Part shown: positions 53,658 to 62,690 of the stretch, piece after piece
How the letters are laid out: each line of letters begins with the position of its first letter
Numbering within the stretch: the first letter of the stretch is position 1
Assembly (NCBI GenBank): GCA_036274895.1
Contig: DASUEU010000037.1
Coordinates: forward strand, 62,001-126,000
DNA: 64,000 nt
Reading direction: 5' to 3'
From: CALMKX01 sp036274895
GTDB taxonomy: Bacteria > Acidobacteriota > Thermoanaerobaculia > Multivoradales > SZUA-115
Program-made: the position numbers and the translations under genes
Notes under the pieces: generated by a model
Seen by the model: only the letters and a program-made list of their open reading frames with translations
What the model was told of the DNA's origin: nothing
Database searches by the model: none

Positions 53658-54446
53658 TCAGAACAGCAGCAGCCGCACGGCGCAGGCGAGCACGGCGGCT
53701 GTGACCACGGCACGGATCCAGCGGTGGCCCTTGGCCACCGAGAGCCGGACGCCCCAGGCGGCGCCGAGCACAGCGCCGGCGCCCAGCGCCAGGCCCGGCA
53801 GCCACTCGACCCGGCCCGCGAGCAGGAAGCCGGTCAGGGAGACGATCATCGACAGGAAGATCGCGAAGACCTTGACGGCGTTGCCGCGCACCAGGTCGAG
53901 CCCGCCCAGCGAGGTCAGCGCCAGGACCAGGAAGCCCACCCCCGCCTGGATGAACCCGCCGTAGATCCCGGCGGCGAAGAAGCCGACGACGAGGACCGCT
54001 CGCCGCGCCAGGGAGAGGGCTGCCAGCCCGACGGCCTGCCCGGCCTCCCCCTCCTCACCAGGCGCGACGGGACCTGCCGGTGCCGGGTGCTTGGCGAAGA
54101 GAGTCCACAGCGTAAAGGCCACCATGAACACGGCCAGGAGGCGGCGGAAGAGCTGATCGGGTGTCTCGAGGGCGAGCCAGGTGCCCAGCACCGTGCCCAG
54201 ACAGGTGGGCAGCCCGGCGAGCCAACCCCAGCTCCAGTCGATCACCCGGTGACGGTGAAAGCCGAGGACGGCACTGATGTTCTGGGCCAGGATGGCGACC
54301 CGGTTGGTGCCGTTGGCGATGCCCGGCGGCAGACCCACGAAGATCAACGCCGGCAGGGAGAGGAAGGAGCCACCTCCGGCCAGGGTGTTGAGCAGGCCCA
54401 CCACGATCCCGGTCGCGAGCAGGACGAAGCCATCGAGTAGGGTCAT
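53658..54446 (-). CDS. TauE/SafE-family sulfite/anion exporter-like permease
   Basis: A membrane protein of 262 residues from the ATG at 54446, with about eight helices. The N-terminal motif GLLNTLAGGGSFLSLPALIF with GIANGTNRVAIL and the repeat-half motif AAGIYGGFIQAGVGFLVLAL are the TauE/SafE signature. Members export sulfite, sulfoacetate or other small organic anions. Substrate unknown. The open frame upstream of 54446 overlaps the divergent SDR and is excluded. Confidence 0.9.
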   Translation of the reverse strand: MTLLDGFVLLATGIVVGLLNTLAGGGSFLSLPALIFVGLPPGIANGTNRVAILAQNISAVLGFHRHRVIDWSWGWLAGLPTCLGTVLGTWLALETPDQLFRRLLAVFMVAFTLWTLFAKHPAPAGPVAPGEEGEAGQAVGLAALSLARRAVLVVGFFAAGIYGGFIQAGVGFLVLALTSLGGLDLVRGNAVKVFAIFLSMIVSLTGFLLAGRVEWLPGLALGAGAVLGAAWGVRLSVAKGHRWIRAVVTAAVLACAVRLLLF

Positions 54447-54470
54447 CCGCGCGGCATAGTATCGCCCTCC

Positions 54471-55265
54471 ATGAGCACCGAGCCCGCCCTCACAACCCCG
54501 CCCCCACGTCCCGTCGCCCTGGTCACGGGAGCCGCTGCCGGCATCGGCCGTGCGGTGGCCCTGCGCTTCGCCGAAGGCGGCTGGGACGTGGCGGCCTGGG
54601 ACGTCTCCCCCCGGCTCGCTGACCTCGAGGCCGACCTGCTGGCTCGCGGCGCCAAGGCCCACCTCACCCTGGTCGACGTCTCCGACTCGGCCGCCGTGGC
54701 CGTGGCTCTCGAAGGCGTGCGCGCCTGCTTCGGCCGCCTCAGGGCCGTCGTGGCCAACGCCGGCGTCGTGCGCGACGGTCTGCTGGTCAAGTGGCGGGGC
54801 GGTCAGGCGGTTTCCCAGCTGTCGGATGAAGACTTCGACCTCGTGGTCGATACCAACCTGCGCGGCGTGTTCCTGACCGTGCGGGCGGCGGTGCCCTTGC
54901 TGATCGCTTCGGGCGGGGGCTCGGTCGCCGTGGCTTCCTCGGTGGTGGCGGCCACGGGCAACTTCGGCCAGACCAACTACGCCGCCGCCAAGGCCGGGCT
55001 CGAGGCGATGGTCAAGACCTGGGCCCGGGAGCTGGGCCGCTACCGCATCCGGGTCAACGCCGTGGCCCCCGGCTTCGTCGCCACGCCGATGGTCGACGCC
55101 CTGCCCGAGCTGGTGGTCAAGAGGGTGGTGGAGCACACTCCCCTCGGCCGGCTGGGCCGGCCCGAGGAGGTGGCGGAGGCCTACTTCTGGCTGGCCTCCG
55201 AGGCCGCCAGCTTCGTTTCCGGCGCGGTGCTGCCGGTCGACGGCGGCCTGATCATCGGCTCGTAG
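54471..55265 (+). CDS. SDR-family oxidoreductase, FabG-like
   Basis: A 264-residue 3-oxoacyl-ACP-reductase-type SDR. Cofactor loop ALVTGAAAGIGRAVALRFAE, then VVANAGVVRDGLLVKW, catalytic Ser in SVAVASSVVAATGNFG and YAAAKAGLEAMVKT (Tyr and Lys present), closing VDGGLIIGS. NADPH-dependent reduction of a 3-oxoacyl thioester is the likely reaction; no other fatty-acid synthesis genes are adjacent, so the pathway is unclear. Divergent from the TauE-type gene. Confidence 0.9.
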   Translation: MSTEPALTTPPPRPVALVTGAAAGIGRAVALRFAEGGWDVAAWDVSPRLADLEADLLARGAKAHLTLVDVSDSAAVAVALEGVRACFGRLRAVVANAGVVRDGLLVKWRGGQAVSQLSDEDFDLVVDTNLRGVFLTVRAAVPLLIASGGGSVAVASSVVAATGNFGQTNYAAAKAGLEAMVKTWARELGRYRIRVNAVAPGFVATPMVDALPELVVKRVVEHTPLGRLGRPEEVAEAYFWLASEAASFVSGAVLPVDGGLIIGS

Positions 55266-55291
55266 TGGAGTGCGGCCGTTCTGCGGGGCAG

Positions 55292-56494
55292 CTAGAGCTC
55301 CCGCAAGGCCGTGGCCACGGGCAGGCGGGCTGCCTTGATCGCCGGCAGGATGCCGCCGATCAGGCCCAGCACCAGGGCGTAGGCCACCGCCAGCACCAGC
55401 AAGTCGGGCGTCACCCGGAAGGCGAAGGCCACCTGGCTGAAGCTCTGCCAGTTCATGGTCGAAGTGCGGAAGCCGTCGAACATCCACCAGGCCGCCGCCG
55501 CCCCGATCGCACCGCCGACCAGGCCCAGGACGACCGCCTCGACCATCACCGAGACCACGATCGGCAGGCGTTGGAAGCCCACGGCGCGCAGGGTGGCGAT
55601 CTCCCGGGTGCGGGAGGACACCGCCGTGTACATGGTGTTCAAGGCGCCGAAGGCGGCGCCGGCGCCCATGATGATGCCGATCACCAGGCCCAGGGAGGTG
55701 ATGAGGTCGGTGAGCACCTGCGACTGGCCGGCGTAGTAGTCGCTTTCCCGCTCCACGGCCACGTCGAGGCGGGGGTCGTTGTCCAGGGTCCAGCGGTACT
55801 TGGCCAGCGCCGCTTCGCTCTCGAGCTGGACGTAGATGGCCTGGAAGCTGTTGCCACGCCGATAGGTGGGCTGCAGCACCCGGGCGTCGCACCACAGCTC
55901 GGACTCGGTGAGCGTGCCGCCGGTCTCGAAGATCCCCACCACCTGCCAGTCGTTGCCGGCCAGCCGCAGGGTGGATCCGACCTCGAGGCCGGCGAAGGAG
56001 AGGGCGGCGCTCTTGCCCGCGATCAGCTCGCGAGTGCCGGTACGGAAAGGCCGGCCCTCGACCATCTTGAGCTCCTTCCTGATCGCGAACGCCGCGGGCT
56101 CCACCCCTCGCAGCGGCACGTTGGCCGGGGTGCCGGCCGGCAGCTTGGGCAGGTCGACGATGACGAAAAGCTCCGCCGAGGCCAGCGCGGTGCCGTCCAC
56201 GAATCTCACGCCCGGTGCGTTCTTGATCAGGCGCGCCGAGTCGCCCCCGACAAAGCTCACCATCTCAGAGGTCGAGCCCTGGCGCAGGACCACGGCGCGA
56301 TCGGCGGCGCCGGTCGAGGCAATGGTCTCGCGGAAGCCGGCGGCGATCGACAGCACGGCGACCAGGATCGCCACCACGCCGGCGATGCCGATCACCGCCA
56401 CCAGCGACGAGCCCGCCCGCGCCGGCAGGTTGCGCAGGTTGAGCAGGCTGATCTGGGCGATCTGGTTGACGGCTCGGAGCATGGCTCGGCTCAC
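55292..56494 (-). CDS. ABC transporter permease, FtsX/MacB type (second)
   Basis: A 400-residue permease with the FtsX-type plan: N-terminal helix (SLVAVIGIAGVVAILVAVLS), a periplasmic domain of about 200 residues, then three helices (ITSLGLVIGIIMGAGAAFGA, VVSVMVEAVVLGLVGGAIGA, LLVLAVAYALVLGLIGGILP). Conserved TREIATLRAVGFQR is the coupling segment that contacts the ATPase. The GTG start overlaps the stop of the first permease (GTGA). The two permeases would pair as a heterodimer. It is the last gene of the four-gene export cassette. Confidence 0.9.
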   Translation of the reverse strand: MSRAMLRAVNQIAQISLLNLRNLPARAGSSLVAVIGIAGVVAILVAVLSIAAGFRETIASTGAADRAVVLRQGSTSEMVSFVGGDSARLIKNAPGVRFVDGTALASAELFVIVDLPKLPAGTPANVPLRGVEPAAFAIRKELKMVEGRPFRTGTRELIAGKSAALSFAGLEVGSTLRLAGNDWQVVGIFETGGTLTESELWCDARVLQPTYRRGNSFQAIYVQLESEAALAKYRWTLDNDPRLDVAVERESDYYAGQSQVLTDLITSLGLVIGIIMGAGAAFGALNTMYTAVSSRTREIATLRAVGFQRLPIVVSVMVEAVVLGLVGGAIGAAAAWWMFDGFRTSTMNWQSFSQVAFAFRVTPDLLVLAVAYALVLGLIGGILPAIKAARLPVATALREL

Positions 56495-57648
56495 CCTCGG
56501 CGCAGCGCCGCCGCGATCGGCAGCCGCATGGACTGGATCCCGGGGACGATGCCGGCGATCGCCCCGACCAGGGCGGCGATCACCAGACCCGTGGTCACGG
56601 CTTCGCTCGGCAGATAGAAGATCGGCAGGAAGCGCTCGAGCACCTTGCCCACACCGCCCACCAGGACCTGGGCCAGCATCAGGCCGAGCACACCGCCGAC
56701 CAGGGCCAGGAAGAACGCCTCGCCCAGCACCAGGCCAAGCACCTTGAACGGCCCGAAGCCCAGGGTCTTGAGCACGGCGATCTCGTTGACCCGCTCGCGC
56801 ACCGACTGCGCCATGGTGTTGGCCGCCACCAGCAGGATGATGAAGAAAACTGCCGCCGAGATGGCCTCGACGATCGCGCCGATGTTGCCGATCTGGTTGG
56901 CCCAGCCCTGCGCGAAGGCCTTCTCGGTCGAGGTCTTGGTCTCGGCGGGCGAGTTCTGGAAGTTGGCATCGATGGCCTGGGCGATCTCGGCCGCACGATC
57001 CGGGTCGTCGACCCGAATGGTGTACCAGCCCACCAGGCCCTTACCCCGCGCCCGCGCCTCGTCGAAGTAGTCATAGCGGAACATGAAGGCGGTGGTGTCC
57101 GTCCCCTTCTCGGCGCCGTCGTAGATGCCCACGACGTTGAATTCCCAAGCCTCCTTGCCGTCTTTGCGCCGCCAAGGGCTGCCCGAGATCGGCACCCGGT
57201 CGCCGATCTTGAAGCCGAGCTGCTCGGCCGTGCGCCGGCCTACCACCGCTCCCTCGCGGTCCTTGAGCCAGGCCCGCTTCTGGTCCTCGGGCAGGAGGAT
57301 CTCGGGGAACATCGAGAGGTAGTTCTCGGGGTCCACGGGGAACTGGCCGAAGAAGTTCTCGGGCTTCTGGTAGTAGCCACCGAACCACGTGGCGTGGGCC
57401 ACCGCCTCCACACCCGGCGTAGCGCGGATGCGGCCCATGTAGCTGAAAGGCAGCGGCTGGATCAGCGAGACCTTGTGCACCATCACCAGGCGGTCGGCGC
57501 CGGTCAGCTCCACGCCGCCCGAGAACGCCGCCCGCACGGCGGAGAGCAGCCCAAACAGGGCGAAGGCCATGACGATCGAAAGCAGGGTGAAGATCGCCCG
57601 CGCCTTCTTGCGCCAGATGTTCTTCCAGATCAGGGGCAGGTACTTCAT
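56491..57648 (-). CDS. ABC transporter permease, FtsX/MacB type (first)
   Basis: A permease of 385 residues from the ATG at 57648, which has a GAGG site 9 bp upstream; the ATG at 57657 is too close to it. Helix 1 is IFTLLSIVMAFALFGLLSAV, a large periplasmic domain follows, and three C-terminal helices close the protein. The coupling segment is RVNEIAVLKTLGFGPFKVLG. It shares organisation with the second permease but is clearly diverged. It starts 11 bp after the ATPase gene. Confidence 0.9.
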   Translation of the reverse strand: MKYLPLIWKNIWRKKARAIFTLLSIVMAFALFGLLSAVRAAFSGGVELTGADRLVMVHKVSLIQPLPFSYMGRIRATPGVEAVAHATWFGGYYQKPENFFGQFPVDPENYLSMFPEILLPEDQKRAWLKDREGAVVGRRTAEQLGFKIGDRVPISGSPWRRKDGKEAWEFNVVGIYDGAEKGTDTTAFMFRYDYFDEARARGKGLVGWYTIRVDDPDRAAEIAQAIDANFQNSPAETKTSTEKAFAQGWANQIGNIGAIVEAISAAVFFIILLVAANTMAQSVRERVNEIAVLKTLGFGPFKVLGLVLGEAFFLALVGGVLGLMLAQVLVGGVGKVLERFLPIFYLPSEAVTTGLVIAALVGAIAGIVPGIQSMRLPIAAALRRG

Positions 57649-57659
57649 GGGCGCCATCC

Positions 57660-58352
57660 TCAGGCTGCGGAGTCCAGCTGGAGGACTCCCTTGTCGAAGT
57701 GCAGCACGCGGGAGGCGCGCTCCGCGGCGTGGGGGTCGTGGGTGACCATGATGATGGTCTTGCCGTGGTCGCGGTTGAGCGAGGTCAAGAGGGCGAGCAC
57801 CTCGTCCCCGGACTTGCGGTCGAGGTCGCCGGTGGGCTCGTCGCAAAGCAGCAGGGTCGGGTCGGTGACGATCGCCCGGGCGATTCCCACCCGCTGCTCC
57901 TGCCCGCCGGAGAGCTGCCGCGGATAGTGCTTGAGCCGGTCCGAGAGGCCCACCAGCGAAAGGGCGATGCGCACCCGCCGCTTGCGCTCGGAGCGGGGGA
58001 GCTTGGTCAGCAGCAGGGGCAGCTCGACGTTGCGCTCGGCGGTGAGCACCGGCAGCAGGTTGTACATCTGGAAGACGAAGCCCACGTGGCGAGCCCGCCA
58101 CGCCGACAGGTCGGCGTCGGAAAGCCGGTCGATGCGCTGCCCGCCGACCTCGATCGCCCCGCGAGTGGGCCGATCGAGGCCGCCGATCAGGTTGAGCAAG
58201 GTCGACTTGCCGGAGCCCGAGGGCCCCATCAGGGCGAGAAACTCGCCCCGCGGGATCTCGAGGTTCAACCCCATCAGGACCTCGACCACCTCGGCACCCC
58301 GACGAAAAGCCTTGTAGACGTCGCGAACGCGGACGACGGGTTCGTTGGCCAC
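57660..58352 (-). CDS. ABC transporter ATPase, MacB/LolD type
   Basis: A protein of 230 residues from the GTG at 58352 (GAGG six bases upstream). Walker A is GPSGSGKST, the signature LSGGQEQRVGIARA, Walker B LLLCDEPTGDLD, and the switch VTHD. Such ATPases power FtsX-type mechanotransducing pumps that export lipoproteins, antibiotics or peptides without moving substrate through the membrane. It lies between the adaptor gene (7 bp) and the permeases. Confidence 0.93.
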   Translation of the reverse strand: MANEPVVRVRDVYKAFRRGAEVVEVLMGLNLEIPRGEFLALMGPSGSGKSTLLNLIGGLDRPTRGAIEVGGQRIDRLSDADLSAWRARHVGFVFQMYNLLPVLTAERNVELPLLLTKLPRSERKRRVRIALSLVGLSDRLKHYPRQLSGGQEQRVGIARAIVTDPTLLLCDEPTGDLDRKSGDEVLALLTSLNRDHGKTIIMVTHDPHAAERASRVLHFDKGVLQLDSAA

Positions 58353-58359
58353 GGCGACC

Positions 58360-59598
58360 TCAGCTCTTCTTGCGCGCGGGCCGCGCCCGGTCGCCGTCCT
58401 TGAGCTCGGCGGGAGGGTCGGTCGCCACCAGCTCGCCGCCGGCGATGCCCTCGGTGACCTCGCAGTCTTGGGACAGCGGGCGCTGGGCAACCGTCACGGC
58501 GCGGCGGGAGACGGTCTTGCCCTCGGCGTCGAGCACGAAGGCGAAGCGCTGCTCCCCCTCCTTGACCAGGGCGCCACAGGGCACCAACACGAAGCGGCGG
58601 GGCCCGGCGGCTGCGGCGCTGTCGTCGAGGAAGGAGACCTTGGCCCCCATGTCCGGCAGGATCCGGGGATCGAGCTGGTCGAAGCCGATGCGCACGGTGA
58701 CAGTGGCCTTCTGGCGGTCGGCCGTGGGCACGGTGGTGATCACCCGGCCGGGGATCTTCCAGTCGGGGTAGGAGTCGAGCACCGCTTCGACCCGCTGGCC
58801 GGAGACCACGCGGTTGATGTAGGCCTCGTTGACGTCGACCTCGATCTCGAGGGAGCTCATGTCCACCAGGGTGCAGATGCCGGTGCGGGTGAAGCCACCA
58901 CCAGCCGAAACCGGCGAGATCATCTCGCCCGGTTGGGCGTCCTTGGACACCGCGACGCCCGCGAAGGGAGCGCGGATCACGGCATCGGTGAGCAGCTGTC
59001 GTGACAGCTCGAGGCTCTGGGCCGCCACCGCCACCTCGTCCTTGGCGGCGGCGAGGCGAGCTTTGAGCGAGTCCACGCCGGCGCGGTCGGCATCTAGCTG
59101 GGACTGGGCGGTGACGCCGGAAGCGACCAGTTGCGCGCTGCGCCGCTGGCTGAGCTCGGCCTCGGCCAGCCGGACCTCGATCTCGGTCAGGCTGCTCCTC
59201 GCGGCCTGGAGCCGGGCCTCGGCGAGGCCGACCTCGCGCGAGAGCAGGCTGTCGTCGAGACGGGCCAGCACCTGGCCCTCCTCCACCTTCATGCCTTCCT
59301 CGACCAGGATCTCGGTGACCTTGCCGGTGAACTTGGAGGAGACGGTGGCCTTGCGGCGGGCTGTGACGTAGCCGGAAGCCTGGAGGATCGCCGCGGGCCC
59401 CTCGGCCCGGATCTCGTCCGCCTTCAGGGTCTCGAGGGAGTAGACCTTACCGCCCTGCATCACCACGAACGACGTGACCAGGCCGCCCAGGAGGACGACC
59501 AGGAGCACGGCCTTCTTGCGCCGGCGGGAACGGGAGAGGTCGAGACGATCGTCGTCGTCGATGCGCAGATCGGAGAGGGAAGCTTTGGGGTCAGCCAT
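58360..59598 (-). CDS. HlyD/MacA-type periplasmic adaptor
   Basis: A protein of 412 residues from the ATG at 59598. It has a short cytoplasmic N-terminus, one membrane helix (AVLLVVLLGGLVTSFVVMQG), a biotinyl-lipoyl half-motif (GKVTEILVEEGMKVEEGQVL), a long coiled-coil hairpin (about residues 115-195), and beta-barrel and membrane-proximal domains. It should bridge the FtsX permeases to an outer-membrane channel; no TolC-like gene is present nearby. First gene of the cassette, divergent from the glycosylase gene. Confidence 0.9.
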   Translation of the reverse strand: MADPKASLSDLRIDDDDRLDLSRSRRRKKAVLLVVLLGGLVTSFVVMQGGKVYSLETLKADEIRAEGPAAILQASGYVTARRKATVSSKFTGKVTEILVEEGMKVEEGQVLARLDDSLLSREVGLAEARLQAARSSLTEIEVRLAEAELSQRRSAQLVASGVTAQSQLDADRAGVDSLKARLAAAKDEVAVAAQSLELSRQLLTDAVIRAPFAGVAVSKDAQPGEMISPVSAGGGFTRTGICTLVDMSSLEIEVDVNEAYINRVVSGQRVEAVLDSYPDWKIPGRVITTVPTADRQKATVTVRIGFDQLDPRILPDMGAKVSFLDDSAAAAGPRRFVLVPCGALVKEGEQRFAFVLDAEGKTVSRRAVTVAQRPLSQDCEVTEGIAGGELVATDPPAELKDGDRARPARKKS

Positions 59599-59727
59599 TG
59601 CGGTCTCGTGGGTTGAGGATAGGGGAAACGCCTGTTCGGCGCGTCGGGCCATTCTACGGGTCGGCCGGGGAAATGTTCCCTCCGGGGCCGATCCGCGACG
59701 CTCTTTCTTCCGATAACGTCCACCGAC

Positions 59728-60918
59728 GTGGAATCCCTCTCCCTGCGCCAAGCCCGCCGCCTGGCCCTGGCCCGGGCCGGGCTGCTTGCTCCTGAGCACA
59801 CCGCCCTGCCGGCCACTGCGGGGCGAGGCGAGAAGCAGGCCCGCGCCGCCGCCCACGCCGTGATCCGCCGCTTCGGCTACCTCCAGCTCGACACGGTGTC
59901 GATCGCCGGCGCTCGCTCGCACTCGATCGTGCTCGCCTCGCGGTTGGGGGGCTTCCCGGCCGAGCTCGGCGAGCGGCTGCTCCAGCCGGGGGAGCCCCTT
60001 TTCGAGTACTGGGGCCACGAGGCGTGCTGGCTGCCGATCGAGCTCTATCCGGCTCTCGCCTTCCGCCGCGAGGAGTTCCGGGTCCATCCCTGGTGGGGGG
60101 ACCTGCTCGGCGAGCACCCGGAGCTGGCGCGGGAGATCCTGGAGCGCATCGCCGGCGAGGGCCCGTTGCGCTCGATGGACCTGGAGGGCGAGGGCACGGG
60201 CGGCTGGTGGGGCCTCAAAACGACCAAGAAGGTGGTCTCCGCCCTGTGGTCGGCCGGCGAGCTGGCGGTGGCCGAGCGCCGCTCCTTCCAGCGCACTTTC
60301 GACCTCACCGAGCGGGTGATTCCGGAGGAGTGGCGGCGCCAGGCTCTGCCACCCAGGGAAGCATTGAAGGAGCTGGTGCTGCTCGCCCACTCCGGGCACG
60401 GCTGGGCCGAAGCCCGCACCGTCAACGCCACCTGGCGGCTGCGCTACCGCACCGAGGAGGCCGCGACGGCCACCGCCGAGCTGGTGGAGGAAGGGCGCCT
60501 GCTGCCCTGTGCCCTGGTGCTGGAGGACGGGCGCAAGCTCAAAGGGCACGCCAGACCCGCGGATCTGGAGCTGGCCGGCAGGCTCGATGCCCTCCGGCCT
60601 CGGAGCCACCGGGGCGTGCTGCTCTCCCCCTTCGACCCCGTGCTGTGGGACCGCCGCCGGGTTTCCCTCTTCTTCGGCTTCGAGCAGCGGCTGGAGATCT
60701 TCACTCCCGCCGAGCGGCGGGTCTTCGGCTACTACTGCCTGCCCGTCCTGGCCGGCGAGCGCCTGATCGGCCGAGTGGACCTCAAAGCCGACCGCCGCCG
60801 CGGCCGCCTCCAAGTCCTCGCCCGCCACTTCGAAGCCGAACGCCCCACCGCCACCGACCAAGCCGCCGCCCAGTCGGCGCTGGAGCGCTACGCCGGGGCG
60901 GTGGGGTTGGCGTTCTGA
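59728..60918 (+). CDS. AlkX/YcaQ-family winged-helix DNA glycosylase
   Basis: A 396-residue protein of the HTH_42 (YcaQ/AlkX/AlkZ) family, started at a GTG. AlkX-type enzymes excise N7-alkylated bases and can unhook interstrand cross-links. The N-terminal block (LSLRQARRLALARAGLL) and GYLQLDTVSIAGARSHSIVL carry the catalytic QxD-type motif, and FEYWGHEACWLPIELYPAL is a strong family segment. The middle holds tandem winged helices. Length matches YcaQ (about 410). No other repair gene is adjacent. Confidence 0.88.
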   Translation: MESLSLRQARRLALARAGLLAPEHTALPATAGRGEKQARAAAHAVIRRFGYLQLDTVSIAGARSHSIVLASRLGGFPAELGERLLQPGEPLFEYWGHEACWLPIELYPALAFRREEFRVHPWWGDLLGEHPELAREILERIAGEGPLRSMDLEGEGTGGWWGLKTTKKVVSALWSAGELAVAERRSFQRTFDLTERVIPEEWRRQALPPREALKELVLLAHSGHGWAEARTVNATWRLRYRTEEAATATAELVEEGRLLPCALVLEDGRKLKGHARPADLELAGRLDALRPRSHRGVLLSPFDPVLWDRRRVSLFFGFEQRLEIFTPAERRVFGYYCLPVLAGERLIGRVDLKADRRRGRLQVLARHFEAERPTATDQAAAQSALERYAGAVGLAF

Positions 60919-60939
60919 AAGGCCGACAGGGGGCGAGGT

Positions 60940-61722
60940 TCAAGAGAAAAGCTTATCCCACAGCTGGCTGGCGACCGACGCCGCCGAGGAACCGAGGCCT
61001 GTGCTCACAGCACCGACGACAATGCCTCCACCTGTCACCGCACCGACAACCGCTCCCCGCACGGCCCCAACAAAGTCCGCCTTACCCACTTCCTTCCAGT
61101 TGATCTTCTTGCTAGCTGCGGGCGCCGCGGAGCCGCTAGCGTCACCGTCTGCGTTGCGATTGATTGCCAGAGCCCAAGCGTCTCGATTCGACCCCCGATC
61201 CCAGTACTCAACCGAGCCGACCGCAACCGCCGCGCTGACCAGCACACCCTGCGCTCGGTCTGGCCCCAAGGCCCCGAGCGCGAGGCTCGCCTCGCGCTGG
61301 ATCTTGGCGACGCGGGCACGTGCGGTGCCCTCACCGCTGACGGCCGCTGCGATGCGCCGGTAGTAGCCGCGCTCCGCTTCCTGAACGCGAAAACGCTCGA
61401 GTGCCGGCTCCAGTCCGCCCGCTCCGGCGTTCGCCTCTCGAATCGCCTCGCGTTGCTCAGGCGTGATGTTCAGGGAGTCGAGGTACTGGTCCACGGCAGT
61501 CGAGACGAAGGCCAGCACCTCCTCGCGGCTGCGCCGGGTCCCAGGAGCCGGAGGCGGCGCCTCCTGCAGGCGCCTGAGGGCGAAGTCGAGCCCGGCGTTG
61601 TGCTGGACTCCGGCAGAAGCGTGGGGATTGACGAAGCCGTCAGCCGGGAAGAGGCTCCGGCAGCCAGCTACCGCCAGTGCGAGCGCTAGAAGCGCTCCGG
61701 CGACGAGAGTCTTCTTGGACAT
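60940..61722 (-). CDS. Lipoprotein of unknown function with Gly/Ala-rich C-terminus
   Basis: A predicted lipoprotein of 260 residues from the ATG at 61722, which follows GAGGAG. The lipobox is LAVAGC (Cys21). The mature N-terminal half is helical and charged (REEVLAFVSTAVDQYLDSLN, then ITPEQREAIREANAGAGG). The C-terminal 60 residues contain a Gly/Ala/Val-rich stretch (VGAVRGAVVGAVTGGGIVVG), which resembles membrane-inserting segments of some bacteriocin-like or phage proteins, but no family is recognised. It is the only gene of its unit. Confidence 0.7.
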   Translation of the reverse strand: MSKKTLVAGALLALALAVAGCRSLFPADGFVNPHASAGVQHNAGLDFALRRLQEAPPPAPGTRRSREEVLAFVSTAVDQYLDSLNITPEQREAIREANAGAGGLEPALERFRVQEAERGYYRRIAAAVSGEGTARARVAKIQREASLALGALGPDRAQGVLVSAAVAVGSVEYWDRGSNRDAWALAINRNADGDASGSAAPAASKKINWKEVGKADFVGAVRGAVVGAVTGGGIVVGAVSTGLGSSAASVASQLWDKLFS

Positions 61723-61851
61723 GGCGTCTTCTCCTCGTTCATCGGTGCCGCCCAGCGGCAGTGCTCGGGGCACCAAGAAGAAGACGGGAAGCAGCCAGCC
61801 ACTCCCTCACTTCAGACGAGAAGGAAGTTCACCACTTCTCACTATCACCGT

Positions 61852-62067
61852 TCAGGGCTGCTCGCAGTGCTCGTATATGGCCTGCTCCATCTCGTCCGCT
61901 GATCTGTCGTCGAGGACACCGAAGAAGGGCCAAGGCGCTTCGCTCGGTGTGCCTTGAGGCGTGGTCAGGACGAGGGCATGGGCGAAGTCGCGGACCCGAC
62001 GCTGGAGGTAGACGGGGAGTCGATCGAGATCTTCGAGCAGCTGGTCTTTGAGCAGCGCTTCGGTCAC
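61852..62067 (-). CDS. Orphan DUF2281-like antitoxin-type small protein
   Basis: A 71-residue acidic protein from a GTG with an excellent GGAGGT site 7 bp upstream. The N-terminal half (LLKDQLLEDLDRLPVYLQRR) and the C-terminal FFGVLDDRSADEMEQAIYEH ending CEQP resemble DUF2281-type antitoxins that pair with PIN-domain toxins. No PIN or other toxin gene adjoins it: downstream is the lipoprotein, upstream the divergent barrel protein. It may be a solitary antitoxin remnant. Confidence 0.65.
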   Translation of the reverse strand: MTEALLKDQLLEDLDRLPVYLQRRVRDFAHALVLTTPQGTPSEAPWPFFGVLDDRSADEMEQAIYEHCEQP

Positions 62068-62156
62068 GGCAGCACCTCCGAAGGCCGATTGTAGCTCCCT
62101 CCCGTACAATCCCTCCCAGCTGGCGCCGGCGGCGCCACTTCTGGAAAGGACCCTCG

Positions 62157-62690
62157 ATGAGCCCACGCACTCGCCTCGTCCTCGCCCTGCTCGCCCTCGC
62201 CCTGCCCCTCGCCACCCTGCCGGCCCGAGCCGGTGAGCACTCGATCGGCGTGGGCATCCACTACTGGCGTACCGTCGACGGCCTGCCCTCCGGCTCAACC
62301 TTCGACGACATCGAAGACGACGGCAACTCCTACGTGCTCTCCTACCAGTACCAGCCCCGCGGCATCTTCACCTTCCAGGTCGATGCCGAGCTCTACCAGG
62401 ACGGCTACGGCGGCTCCACCGAGCGCACCATCCTGCCCGAGGTCTTCGTGCTCGTCGGCGGCAACTTCTATGCCGGCGCCGGCGCCGGGGTGGCCTACTC
62501 CGACGGCCTCGAAGACAGCCCCTCCGACCCCTTCTACATGGGCCGCCTCGGCTACCGCCTCACCCTCCTGGGCTCGATCGAGCTCGACGTCCACGCCACC
62601 TACCGCTTCGACGAGTGGGACGAGCTCGAGAACATCGACGTCGACACCGACACCTACACCTTCGGGGCGGTGCTGAGGGTGGGGCTGTGA
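62157..62690 (+). CDS. Small outer-membrane beta-barrel protein, putative
   Basis: A 177-residue exported protein. The signal peptide LVLALLALALPLATLPARA ends near residue 25. The mature part alternates aromatic and polar residues in short strands separated by acidic turns (HSIGVGIHYWRTVDG, SYVLSYQYQPRGIFTFQVDA, IELDVHATYRFDEW, TYTFGAVLRVGL) and ends in a strand with a terminal hydrophobic residue, as in eight-stranded outer-membrane barrels. No family assigned. Its last 37 bp overlap the end of the convergent pullulanase gene. Confidence 0.7.
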   Translation: MSPRTRLVLALLALALPLATLPARAGEHSIGVGIHYWRTVDGLPSGSTFDDIEDDGNSYVLSYQYQPRGIFTFQVDAELYQDGYGGSTERTILPEVFVLVGGNFYAGAGAGVAYSDGLEDSPSDPFYMGRLGYRLTLLGSIELDVHATYRFDEWDELENIDVDTDTYTFGAVLRVGL

